The position numbers and the translations under genes were made by a program. A stretch of DNA of 64,000 bases from Nitrospira sp. ND1 (GTDB lineage Bacteria; Nitrospirota; Nitrospiria; Nitrospirales; Nitrospiraceae), in the NCBI RefSeq assembly GCF_900170025.1, contig NZ_FWEX01000006.1, forward strand, positions 3,153,839-3,217,838. The letters run 5' to 3'. Shown piece by piece: positions 16,850-26,300 of this stretch. The notes beneath the pieces are model-generated. The model was not told the DNA's origin. It searched no databases and was given only the letters and a program-made list of their open reading frames with translations. The stretch's first letter is position 1. Each line of letters starts with the position of its first letter.

Positions 16850-18127
16850 ATGACGTGTCGCCCCGCAGGTCTGCCGCTGTTCATTCATGGGTTGCTCGCC
16901 GTCCTGATGCTTCTGGGCCATACGGGGTCGATCGCCTACGGACAGGCCACGAACATCGTCGCGACCCCCTCCGGGCCTGGCGGTCTGGGTACATCTCTGA
17001 GCACTTCGGGCAATACCACGAACATTACCGGCGGAACCAGACCGGGAAGCGGTCCGAACCTCTTTCACAGCTTCAATCAATTCTCCGTCGGCACGGGGGA
17101 TGTGGCGGCATTCGTGAATCCCGGCGGCGTGTCCAATGTCATCAGTCGGGTGATCGGAGGATCGCCATCCAACATTAATGGTACGGTTCAGGCGCTCAAC
17201 GCGAACCTGTTCTTCATCAATCCTTCCGGGATCGTATTCGGCCCCAGCGCTTCACTGAACGTGTCCGGGTCCGCCTACTTCAGCACGGCTCAGCAATTGC
17301 GTCTGAGCGATGGCGGAATCTTCACGGCCAACACCGGACTCCTGGCCTTCGACTCGACCTTGTCGGTCGGTTCACCTGTTTCCTTCGGGTTTTTCGGCCA
17401 GGGCCCTTACGGTTCGATCGTCTTATCTTCTGCCTCGACAGTGCTCCAGACCGGGGCCGTACTCGGCTTGATGGGGGGCGGGATTCAGATCAACGGATCG
17501 AAAATCAGCGCGCAGCGAGTTATTCTAGGGAGTACGAGCTCGGCCGGCGAGATGAGTGTCCAGCCATTTGTCGGCAATCCTTTTTCCGGCGCGTCAGGAA
17601 ACGGACAGGTTCAAGCCCTTCCCGGGACTCTGATTGTTGCGGGTGGCGGAGGAGTGATTCCCGCCTCTATCGATGTGACTCCGAATGTGAGCGTGCCGAC
17701 AGGAGCGCAGGTCAACACGACGACGAATCCGTTGAATCAACGTGTGACGCAAATCCAGGTCGTGGGTGTGAATCTTGGCGGGCTTCCGCCTCTTCCTACA
17801 GCGAATGCGGCAAGTGTGAATACGGCTAATCCCGTCGAGCCTGTGGCGTTCTTGAATCGCGCAGCCATCGTACTTCCTCAGGAGGCTCCGGCCCCACCAG
17901 CCCCCTTATTGACCAGTCGGTGCGCGGCCCGAAAAGACGGTGCATTCAGCAGCCTTGTGCAAGCCTCGCGCGACGTTACGCCGTCGCAACCAGGTGCGTC
18001 TCTGGCGGCGCCTGTGGTGCTGGAGGAGGTCGGCAGCGAAGGCGAGCCGGGCACTCCGGCGACACAAACAGCACAGAGACTGGGTCAGTCGACGGCACAA
18101 CTTATGGAATCATGGCAGGGGTGCTAG
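16850..18127 (+). CDS. Filamentous-haemagglutinin N-terminal domain protein (short TpsA exoprotein)
   Basis: A 425-residue exported protein. The signal peptide ends near residue 31 (GSIAYGQA). The TPS domain that TpsB recognises follows, with SGNTTNITGG, NLFHSFNQFSV, and ANLFFINPSGIVFGPSASLNVSGSA, the NPxG-type motif of the family. TpsA proteins often exceed 1000 residues; this one has little beyond the TPS domain. The C-terminal part has a cysteine-containing SRCAARKDGAFSSLV segment, like the tail found in cyanobacterial TpsA proteins, and the protein ends in Trp-Gln-Gly-Cys. GAGGAG lies 7 nt before the ATG. It sits between tpsB and the CHAT gene. Confidence 0.85.
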   Translation: MTCRPAGLPLFIHGLLAVLMLLGHTGSIAYGQATNIVATPSGPGGLGTSLSTSGNTTNITGGTRPGSGPNLFHSFNQFSVGTGDVAAFVNPGGVSNVISRVIGGSPSNINGTVQALNANLFFINPSGIVFGPSASLNVSGSAYFSTAQQLRLSDGGIFTANTGLLAFDSTLSVGSPVSFGFFGQGPYGSIVLSSASTVLQTGAVLGLMGGGIQINGSKISAQRVILGSTSSAGEMSVQPFVGNPFSGASGNGQVQALPGTLIVAGGGGVIPASIDVTPNVSVPTGAQVNTTTNPLNQRVTQIQVVGVNLGGLPPLPTANAASVNTANPVEPVAFLNRAAIVLPQEAPAPPAPLLTSRCAARKDGAFSSLVQASRDVTPSQPGASLAAPVVLEEVGSEGEPGTPATQTAQRLGQSTAQLMESWQGC

Positions 18128-18146
18128 CTCCCCCAAGGAGGACGTC

Positions 18147-20621
18147 ATGCCTACGAAGCGTAACATGGTCACTCGGCGCGGCATGAAGCGGAGGCATGGA
18201 TCCGCTGGTCCCTCCGCCACGCGCGCGCTTTCCTCGCCGTTGACGATGCTGGGCGTCGGGGTGCTTGCGTTGAGCGGATTGGCCTGGCCTGTGAGCGGGA
18301 TCGCGATGGAATTATTTGGCGGTTCGGGTGCGTCGTCGATCTCGCCTTCGCAAGAAATGAGACAGGGGACGACACAGTTTCAGCAGGGTGCGTTTGCCCA
18401 GGCCGCCGCGCACTGGATGAATGCTGCGCGCGGGTATGAAGAGAGTGGACAGGCAAAAGAGCAGTGCCAGGCGTTGATCAACCTCGCGCACGCGCTTCAG
18501 CAGGAAGGACAGATCCGTCGCGCGCAAGGCACGTTGCAAGCCGCGCTCAAACTCTCGGAACAGAATGGTGAGCGTGGCCTCACGGCGACGATTCTCGCTC
18601 AGCTCGGCAACACCTTTCACGTGCTCGGGAAAGACGAACCCGCCACCGAACATTTGACCAGAGCCTTGACGTTGGCACGTGAGGAGAACAAGCCTCTGTT
18701 GGTTGCCGGGGTCCTGAACGATCTGGGTAATGCTCTGACGGCCCGTCGGCAGTTTGCCGAAGCGATCGACGTCTATGCGGAAAGCCGGAGCCTTGCCATT
18801 GAGACCAAGCAGCCGGCACTGGCGGCTACGGCCCAAATCAACGGCGCGATGGCCTTGCTCCAGAACCAACAACTGAGTGAAGCGCATCGTCATTTGGATC
18901 AAGCCTGGTCGGATGTGCGGTCGCTGGGGGATGGTCAGGCGAAGACTGCCGGTCTATTGAATATCGGGCTTGGATACCAGGAATTGTTCGCCGCCACGAC
19001 TGCGAAATCAGGCGTCGCCAGGAAATCGGATGCGGGGAAGGGCCGCGCGACGGAGGCGGTTGCTTCCGCCGGGCTGGGAGCCGGCCTGTTACGGCAATCG
19101 TCCGATGCCTTTATCGCGGCCGGTGAAGTGGCCGGACGCATCGGCGATGCGCGTGGACAATCGTACGCCTGGGGCTATTTGGGTGGATTGCTGGAGCAGG
19201 AGCATCGCAATCCCGAGGCGTTGGAGTATTCACGGAAGGCCACCTTCGCAGCTCAAAAGGTGAACGCGCCGGAATCGCTGTACCGTTGGCAATGGCAAAC
19301 GGCGAGGCTGTTGCGTGCGGACGGCAAAGAAGAAGAAGCACTGGCCGCGTATCAGCGTGCCGTGACGCTGCTGAAGCCGATTCACTACGAATATTCCGTG
19401 GGGTATCAGGGACGGCACCACTCGTACTACGAGTCTGTTGCGCCGCTGTTTGTGGAGTATGAAGATGTCTTGTTGCGGAGAGCGGCGGCGGCGAAGACGC
19501 CCGACCAGAATGAACAGTTGCTTGTTCAGGTGAAGGATACGGTTGAGGTCTCCCATGCGGCCGAGCTGCAGGATTATTTCCAGGACGATTGTGTGACGAC
19601 GGTCGCGAGTCATCGAGGCGTCGGCACGTTGGCGCCCGGCACCGCCGTGGTGTATCCGATTTCTTTCCCGGACCGGCTCGAACTGCTCCTGGAAACTGCC
19701 AATGGGCTTAAGCAGGTCAGGGTTCCTGTGGCGGGAGAGAGGCTGACGAAGGAAATTCGTTCGTTCAGGCGGCTGATCCAGGATTCCCAATCGCAGAACT
19801 ACCTGTCTTCCGCGCAGACGTTGCATGGGTGGCTGGTTGCGCCTCTTCAGCAGGATTTGCAGGGAGCCGGGATTCATACGCTCGTGATGGTGGCCGACGG
19901 GTCGCTCCGGACTATTCCAATGGGGGCCTTGCATGATGGGCGGCATTATCTCGTGGATTCGCTTGCCGTGGCCGTCACGCCGAGTCTGGCGTTGACCGAT
20001 CTGAGTGTTGCCCAGCGCCGAAAAGGCAGTCTGCTGTCGGTGGGCCTGACTGAATCGGTCGAGGGCCTGTCTGCTCCGCGGTACGCGGAGTCCGAAGTAC
20101 AAGCCATCAGAACGCTGTATGGCGGGAAGCTGCTGATGAACAAGCAGTTCTCTGCACCGTCTCTGGAGGAAGAGATCAAGGACCAGGGAGTGGGGATCGT
20201 TCATGTGGCGTCCCACACAGTCGTCGGCACCGAGGCCAGAGATTCGTTTGTGCTGGCTCATGACGGCAAGATCACGATGGACCGGTTGTCGCAGCTGGTG
20301 GGTCTTCAGCAATACCGGCAGCAGCCCTTGGATCTGTTGACGCTCAGCTCCTGCGAGATTGCTGCCGAGGACGATCGTGCGGCGCTCGGGTTGAGTGGTG
20401 TGGCCGTCAAGACAGGGGCGCGGACGGCTTTGGCGAGTTTGTGGACGTCGGATGATGAAACGACCACGGAACTCGTGTCGGAATTCTACAGGCAATTGCA
20501 GGATCCCGCGCTGTCAAAGGCCGTTGCGTTGCAACGGGCCCAGCAAAAGATTCTTTCCCAGCGCGGTCACACGCACCCCAGCTTCTGGGCGGCCTTCCTC
20601 TTGATCAACAATTGGATGTGA
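18147..20621 (+). CDS. Exported TPR-CHAT domain protein (putative caspase-like protease)
   Basis: An 824-residue protein. A basic N terminus and hydrophobic segment (about residues 30-52) form a signal peptide or anchor. Residues about 65-420 are tetratricopeptide-like helical repeats. The C-terminal CHAT domain has the His-Cys dyad: His690 in VHVASHTVVG and Cys736 in LTLSSCEIA, followed by LGLSGVAVKTGARTALASLW and the terminal FWAAFLLINNW. CHAT domains are caspase/separase-related peptidases. The start is ATG 18147 after AAGGAGG; the frame is open further upstream inside tpsA. Its place after tpsB-tpsA suggests it acts in the periplasm or at the surface, perhaps on TpsA. Substrate unknown. 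Confidence 0.87.
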   Translation: MPTKRNMVTRRGMKRRHGSAGPSATRALSSPLTMLGVGVLALSGLAWPVSGIAMELFGGSGASSISPSQEMRQGTTQFQQGAFAQAAAHWMNAARGYEESGQAKEQCQALINLAHALQQEGQIRRAQGTLQAALKLSEQNGERGLTATILAQLGNTFHVLGKDEPATEHLTRALTLAREENKPLLVAGVLNDLGNALTARRQFAEAIDVYAESRSLAIETKQPALAATAQINGAMALLQNQQLSEAHRHLDQAWSDVRSLGDGQAKTAGLLNIGLGYQELFAATTAKSGVARKSDAGKGRATEAVASAGLGAGLLRQSSDAFIAAGEVAGRIGDARGQSYAWGYLGGLLEQEHRNPEALEYSRKATFAAQKVNAPESLYRWQWQTARLLRADGKEEEALAAYQRAVTLLKPIHYEYSVGYQGRHHSYYESVAPLFVEYEDVLLRRAAAAKTPDQNEQLLVQVKDTVEVSHAAELQDYFQDDCVTTVASHRGVGTLAPGTAVVYPISFPDRLELLLETANGLKQVRVPVAGERLTKEIRSFRRLIQDSQSQNYLSSAQTLHGWLVAPLQQDLQGAGIHTLVMVADGSLRTIPMGALHDGRHYLVDSLAVAVTPSLALTDLSVAQRRKGSLLSVGLTESVEGLSAPRYAESEVQAIRTLYGGKLLMNKQFSAPSLEEEIKDQGVGIVHVASHTVVGTEARDSFVLAHDGKITMDRLSQLVGLQQYRQQPLDLLTLSSCEIAAEDDRAALGLSGVAVKTGARTALASLWTSDDETTTELVSEFYRQLQDPALSKAVALQRAQQKILSQRGHTHPSFWAAFLLINNWM

Positions 20622-20657
20622 TCGGGGCAGGATTCAAGGGCCTCTCGTCAAAACGAT

Positions 20658-20690
20658 AACAAGCCATCGATCCTGTATCGATGGCTTGTT
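20658..20690. terminator. Bidirectional terminator hairpin
   Basis: A perfect 14-bp stem (20658-20671 with 20677-20690) and a 5-nt loop stand between the convergent CHAT and Lon-like genes. The minus strand has a short T-tract after the stem (ATCGTTTTG); the plus strand has none. Confidence 0.8.
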
Positions 20691-20762
20691 CATTGGCGCG
20701 AATCAGGAGTGAGGAGAGCGCTGCCGGAGACGGCACACGGCCCTGGGGGAGAGGGGGAAAGG

Positions 20763-21446
20763 CTAGAGCTTTTTCCCGGTCATGATTTCGTAGGCTTCCT
20801 CGATCGTCCCCACTTCACGCACCAACACATTCGATTCGAGGTTCAGGCTGACTCGATTGACTCGCGGGGCATAAAACTGCCCTCGCGGCACCAGCAGTAC
20901 GTGGTAGCCAGCCCTCGCCGCCGCCGTCGTTTTTTCAGCCACCTGCGCGACTTGTCCGATCCGGCCATCGCCTTCCAGCGTACCGGTGATCGTAATGTCC
21001 TGTTTCAGGTGGTCACCTTTCAGCAGGGCGAGGAAACCGATGGCCAGGGCGGCTTCTGCGGTCGCTCCCTCCGCGTTCAATGGCCCGGAAAATGTCGCAT
21101 AGAGGGACAAGGTTCCGGTCGGACGGACGGATGGAGCCAGGCGTTCGACGGCAAAGCGAAAGGCCCGCTGAATGGAACTCATCCCGGTCCCTCTGACAGG
21201 AACATGACTCCGCCCCCACCGCAATGACAATGGATCCGGTTGGCTTCCTTCATCCCATTTCATCACAAATGTCGGGAAGCCGACTTGGTCGTCAGTGTAG
21301 GTGGCGATGGAGATGGGGACTGTGAGGGTTCGACTTGCAGAGGCAGCAGAGGGAAGCAATGAAAGCAGGGCAGTCAGGGAGAGGATGACTCCCGCAACCA
21401 TGCCTGAAAATGTGCCGCTTCTGGGACATGTTGTTCGCGCGCGCAT
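20763..21446 (-). CDS. Exported Lon-protease-domain-like protein (S16 fold) with Thr at the nucleophile position
   Basis: A 227-residue protein with an N-terminal signal peptide (hydrophobic residues 16-37, SAASAS) and a single domain resembling the Lon proteolytic domain. Recognisable parts are AEGATAEAALAIGFLALLKG, DITITGTLEGDGRIGQV and VAEKTTAAARAGY. The Lys of the S16 dyad is present (Lys172). At the serine position stands Thr129, 43 residues before the Lys, the same spacing as Ser679-Lys722 of E. coli Lon. There is no AAA+ domain. It may be a Thr/Lys peptidase or a non-catalytic relative. The promoter places transcription start at about the ATG, so the message is likely leaderless. Confidence 0.72.
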   Translation of the reverse strand: MRARTTCPRSGTFSGMVAGVILSLTALLSLLPSAASASRTLTVPISIATYTDDQVGFPTFVMKWDEGSQPDPLSLRWGRSHVPVRGTGMSSIQRAFRFAVERLAPSVRPTGTLSLYATFSGPLNAEGATAEAALAIGFLALLKGDHLKQDITITGTLEGDGRIGQVAQVAEKTTAAARAGYHVLLVPRGQFYAPRVNRVSLNLESNVLVREVGTIEEAYEIMTGKKL

Positions 21447-21452
21447 GAATTA

Positions 21453-21480
21453 AGTCTAGATGAGGATGCTCGATTGTCAA
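21453..21480 (-). promoter_or_regulatory. Strong sigma-70 promoter for the Lon-like gene, leaderless layout
   Basis: TTGACA (21480-21475), a 16-nt spacer and TAGACT (21458-21453) leave only 6 nt before the ATG at 21446. Transcription would begin at or next to the start codon, and no Shine-Dalgarno site exists. Confidence 0.7.
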
Positions 21481-21714
21481 ATCGACCCGGCGCCGTCATT
21501 GTGTGCAGTGAGAGCGTGCGGGAATGAGTGGGGTAAGTATCCGAAAACACTCATCTCTTTTTCTGAATTCTAGAATTACCTACTGAAATGCGTGAGGGGG
21601 CGGGTCATCCGGACCCATGATGCCTCTTGCCTCAGGCGCGTGATATTCTTGCGTCTTGCTCATCCGCTCGCCCGGGCATGTATGGCAGTCGGTGCTGCGT
21701 GGAGAACAGAACGT

Positions 21715-22578
21715 ATGGCCGTGCAGGGACCGATTGTGATCACCGGAGCGTCCTCCGGAATTGGTGCGGCGTGCGCGCGGTATCTCGATGCGTTGGGGTT
21801 CACTGTATGGGCGGGTGTCCGGAGCACGCAGGACGGGGAGGCGCTGACACGTCTGACCTCCTCACGACTTCGTGTGTTGATGCTGGACGTGACGGATCCG
21901 GCGTCGATCGAGGCGGCCCGCAAGACGTTGGCCGAGGCTACGCGTGACACGGGACTGGCGGGTCTCGTGAACAATGCCGGTATTTCCGTCGCCGGCCCCC
22001 TGGAACTCCTGCCTCTCTCAGAGGTGCGAACTCAGTTTGAAGTGAATGTGATCGGCGTCCTTGCGGTGACCCAAGCACTGCTCCCATTGCTGCGGCTGGT
22101 GCGCGGGCGGATCGTCAACATCAGTTCGATCGCCGGCCTTGCGGCCACGCCGTTTCTCGGCGCCTACTGCAGCTCGAAGTTTGCGTTGGAGGCGATGAGC
22201 GATGCGCTACGGCTCGAATTGGCGCCGTGGGGCATCTCGGTGTCGCTGGTCGAGCCTGGTGCGATCCAGTCGCAGATATGGCAACGGGCTACGATGTCGG
22301 CCACGCGCACCCTCGGCGGTGTCGAGCCGGAGGCACTCGCTCTGTATGCTCAGCCGTTGTCCCGGATGCAGGAGGTGATGGCCGCCGCCGCCGCGCGCGC
22401 GATTCCGGCCGAGGTGGTGGCACGGGTGGTGGCCGACGCATTGATCGCCGCGCGACCACGTGCGCGTTATCTGGTCGGCAAGGATGCGCGATTCAGAGCC
22501 ATGCTGAAATGGATCTTGCCCGATCGCGCTCAAGATCGCCTGTTGGCCTGGTTTCTAGGATTGCCCCACCGGGGCTAG
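21715..22578 (+). CDS. Short-chain dehydrogenase/reductase
   Basis: A 287-residue SDR with the NAD(P)-binding motif TGASSGIGAACARYL, the NNAG motif (LVNNAGISVAG), catalytic Ser in NISSIAG and the YxxxK motif YCSSKFALEAM. The VEPGAIQSQIW segment and the long C-terminal helical part resemble the retinol/17-beta-hydroxysteroid dehydrogenase branch. It reduces or oxidises an alcohol/ketone that cannot be named from sequence. The start is set at ATG 21715 because GGAG precedes it; the frame remains open to 21592 without homologous look. A Nudix gene follows 49 nt later. Confidence 0.85.
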   Translation: MAVQGPIVITGASSGIGAACARYLDALGFTVWAGVRSTQDGEALTRLTSSRLRVLMLDVTDPASIEAARKTLAEATRDTGLAGLVNNAGISVAGPLELLPLSEVRTQFEVNVIGVLAVTQALLPLLRLVRGRIVNISSIAGLAATPFLGAYCSSKFALEAMSDALRLELAPWGISVSLVEPGAIQSQIWQRATMSATRTLGGVEPEALALYAQPLSRMQEVMAAAAARAIPAEVVARVVADALIAARPRARYLVGKDARFRAMLKWILPDRAQDRLLAWFLGLPHRG

Positions 22579-22627
22579 ATGGAGTAAGTCAGACGGAATA
22601 TCGAGTGCGGCGGGGGAAGAACGGGTT

Positions 22628-23050
22628 ATGCCTGAAGCAGGATTGGTGCGATCAGCGGGAGGCGTGGTGTTCCGGCAACAGGATGTGTTGCTGATCCGTG
22701 TGTCCGATATCAAGGGGCGTCCCGTCTGGTCGTTCCCCAAGGGCCGGCTCGACGCCGGGGAAACGCCTGCGCAGGCTGCGTTGCGTGAGGTGTTGGAAGA
22801 AACCGGATGGTGCTGTCGAATCGAGGCGGACCTCTCCACGACCGAATATTGGTTTCAGCGGGAGGGGCGGCGGTTCCGCAAGACGGTCGTGTGGTTCAAG
22901 ATGTCGGCGCTTGAAGAGGCGGGAGTCCCCGACGGAGAGGTCGAGGAGGTGCAGTGGGTCGATCGCGAAGTAGCACTCGGCCGTCTGACGTATCCATCGG
23001 ACGTGGCGTTGTTGTCTCAAGCGCTTTCCCAGGGGCCTTCCTCCCGATAG
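22628..23050 (+). CDS. Nudix hydrolase
   Basis: A 140-residue protein with a complete Nudix box, starting GRLDAGETPAQAALREV and continuing LEETGW, which supplies the REUxEE metal-binding glutamates. These enzymes cleave nucleoside diphosphates linked to another moiety, such as Ap4A or oxidised dNTPs. The N terminus (AGLVRSAGGVVFRQQD) and FPKGRL are like Ap4A-type and house-cleaning members. It is 49 nt downstream of the SDR gene and probably cotranscribed. Substrate not determinable. Confidence 0.88.
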   Translation: MPEAGLVRSAGGVVFRQQDVLLIRVSDIKGRPVWSFPKGRLDAGETPAQAALREVLEETGWCCRIEADLSTTEYWFQREGRRFRKTVVWFKMSALEEAGVPDGEVEEVQWVDREVALGRLTYPSDVALLSQALSQGPSSR

Positions 23051-23139
23051 CCGCAATGGTCTGCGTGCGAGACGGGTGTGAGATGCGATCGCTTGAAATG
23101 ACTCGGGTGTTTCGGTCAGCCTGAGCCCACCTGTCTGCC

Positions 23140-23168
23140 TTGACATGGCCGGCCCCCTTTACTAGACT
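23140..23168 (+). promoter_or_regulatory. Predicted sigma-70 promoter for the PAS kinase gene
   Basis: TTGACA (23140-23145), a 17-nt spacer and TAGACT (23163-23168). The leader to ATG 23347 would be about 170 nt. The rest of the 296-nt gap after the Nudix gene shows nothing else. Confidence 0.65.
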
Positions 23169-23346
23169 CGCCACGAGAGTGACTTTGTGCCTCGCCTTGC
23201 AAGGCAGTGCTCTGCAGAGACGCGCCTTCCCTCACGAGCCGTTTTCTCCGGACGAACGTCAACCAGTGGCGCGTTGATCCGTATTCCCCCATCGTTCACC
23301 CGAGGGCCCGCCTGTGTATAGTCTGGCTCGCTTTTCCCTGTTGGAA

Positions 23347-26300
23347 ATGACCGAATGCTCTGCCGTGTTGCGTCAGCTTGGCGAGCAATCGAGTTCGCTT
23401 CAGGATGCCGCATCGCGAGCGGTGGACTATCTGTTCCGCACCCTCGGCAATCCCGACACAGGCGCTCGCGACTGTGTCCTGGTTCGCTGCTTCAAGACCG
23501 TTTCCTACAACCGGTTGAATCCGATGACCCAGCAGAGGGTTCGGGAACAGCTCGGGGGCATCGCTCCGTTCCCCGACCTCAAGTGTTTCACGCTCATGGC
23601 CACGGCCGGTGAGGAGGCGGAGTGGAATCAAGTCGAGCGTTCCCATCGCTACCGGGCGATTCCGATGGTCAGCGCCGATTTCGTCAAACAGTTTCCGATG
23701 TTTTCCCAGCTGTTGCACCAGTTCGGCCTTTCCTCCAGCTTTGATGTGGCTCCGGAGGGGGAGTGGTTAGTGGATCTGGAGGAGAAGACGTACAACGTAT
23801 TTTATGTGCCGGACGCGGTGGGGAGCCCCTATGTGCCGGTGCAGGAAGGGTTTGTGCTGAAGTACGGGGTGAAATCGGTGTTGTGTTTCGGTGGGATGTT
23901 ACCGTCCCGAGATCTCTTCGTCGTGGTTTTATTTTCCAGAACACCGGTGCCCCGTGACACGGCAGCCTTGTGCAAGTCGCTCGCCCTCAGCCTGAAAACG
24001 TCGTTGCTGGCTTGCGACGAGACCGTTCCCTTGGAGGCCGGTGTCGATGCGCACTCGTCGTCGGCTCCGGTGTTCGGCGCACCGGAGCAAGGGGCCGGCC
24101 TCCGGCATCAGTCCCGCTTGGCGGTGGCCGAACAATTGCTACGGGTCTATGAAAATGCGGTCCGGACGCAATCGGCGGGAATTGCGCAGGCGAAACAGGC
24201 CCTTTGGGAGCGCGCTAATGCGCTTGAGCGATCTGAACAGGCGTTGAGTGAGCAAACCAGGATCGTGAACTCCGTCCTGCGGAGTATGGGCGACGGGGTT
24301 GTGGTGACCGATGCCGAGGGGCAGCTGGTCGTTGCCAATCCGGCGGTGGAAAGTATTCTGGGCTTTTCGCCCTTTGACATTCCTCTGACGGCATGGGCTG
24401 AACGGTATGAGTTTTTTCATGCGGACACGGTGACACCGTTCGGGCAGGATGAGTGGCCGCTGGCGCGCGCGCTGCGAGGCGAAAAAATCGACTGGCTCGA
24501 AGTCTACCTACGGGCCTCGCAGGGTATGCCGGGCCGCTGGATCAGCATCAATGCCAGGCCGATCAAGGATGAGGCCGGTGTGCTCTCCGGGACCGTGGTG
24601 GTGTTTCACGACATTACGTGGCTCAAGCGGGCGCAGGATGCCTTGTTTGAATCGGAATATCGATTCCGGAGTTTGGTGGAAGGGGCGCGCGATATCATCT
24701 TCACGCTCTCGGCGGACATCACGATTACCTCGCTCAACCCGGCTTTTGAGACGGTGACCAACTGGTCGCGTTCGCAATGGATGGGGGAGCCGCTCGTTGC
24801 CCTGCTGCATCCCGATGACGCGGGTTTCTGTCAGGATGTGTTGCAGGCGATTCTTGAACGCGGGGCGCCGCTGACCTGTTCGATGCAGATCAGCACGAAG
24901 CAGGGCGGGTACGTCACTGGAGAGTTTGTCGGGACTCCGCAAATGCGACAGGGCCGTGTCATCGGGGTCTTGGGCATCATTCGTGATGTGACCGAACGCC
25001 GCCGGATCGAGGATGCGCTTCGCGTCAGCGAGGAGCGGTTGCGCTCCATTGTGCAGTCGACGAAAGACGCCATCGTATTGGTCAATGCGCTCATGAAAGT
25101 GGCGTTCTGGAACAAGGGTGCTGAAGCGACCTTCGGCTATTCGGCCGAGGAAATCATCGGTCAGCCTGTGACGATGATCATCCCCGAGCGGTACCATGAG
25201 GAATTGGAACGGAATGTTCAGCGGGTTCGATTGTTTGAACGGGTGCAGCTGACGAGCAGGACGCTGGAACTCTTCGGCCGTCGGAAAGACGGCGGCGAAT
25301 TTCCCCTCGAGCTGAGTGTGACCTCCTGGAAGGGGAAATCGGATCTCTTTTTTACGATCATCATGCGCGATATCAGTGAGCGGCGATCGGCGGAAGAGGA
25401 ACTGGATCGCCTGCATCATCACAACCAAGTCGTTCTCAATTCAGCCGGGGAGGGCATTTACGGGATCGATCGGGACGGGCGGCTGACGTTCGTCAATCCG
25501 GCGGCGGCGAAAATGTTCGGCTGGGAGGCGGAGGCATTGATCGGCCAGCCCTTTTCTACGTTGGTTCACCGTCCCGACTTCCGTGAGGGAGCTTCCGGTG
25601 AACGCCTCAGTCCCATTGTGGAGACCATTCAGGGCGGGGAGATTCGGGAGGAGGCGGACAGCCGGTTCTGGCGAAGAGACGGAACCAGTTTTCCGGTGGA
25701 GTATGTGAGTACGCCGATTCGGGAGCGGGGGGACATCGTCGGGGCGGTCGTCGTATTCAAGGATACGACGGATCGGAAAAGGGCTGAGGAGCAGTTGCAG
25801 GACTCATTGCGTCGCCTGCGCAAACTGTCGGGGCGGATGGAGGGGATTCGAGAAGAGGAACGCGGGCGAATTGCACGTGAGTTGCATGATGAATTGGGCG
25901 TCGGCCTGACCTGTCTGAAGATCGATCTGTCCCGCCTGGGTGGATTGCTGGGGGAGCGGTTGGAGCCCCGGGATCGCGCAAAGGTCGACGAAAAAATTCG
26001 AGGCATGAAGGAGCAGGTGGATAGTACCATCACCTCTGTGCAACGTATCGTGGCGGAGTTGCGCCCCGGCGTGCTCGACGATCTTGGCCTGGTCGCGGCC
26101 ATCGAATGGCAGTGTCGCGATTTCCAACGCCGCACCGGCGTTGCCTGTCACTGCACCGTCAGTCATGAAGATTTGCGGGTGGACCCGGAACATGCCACCG
26201 CGGTTTTTCGGATTTGCCAGGAGGCGCTGACCAACGTGACCCGTCATGCTCAGGCCACGGAGGTTCACGTGCGCTTGGAAGACCAGGGCGGGGGGTTGCT

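Noticed and set aside
23162-23413. Minus-strand frame opposite the PAS kinase promoter
   Set aside because: It has no ribosome site or domain and covers a strong plus-strand promoter.
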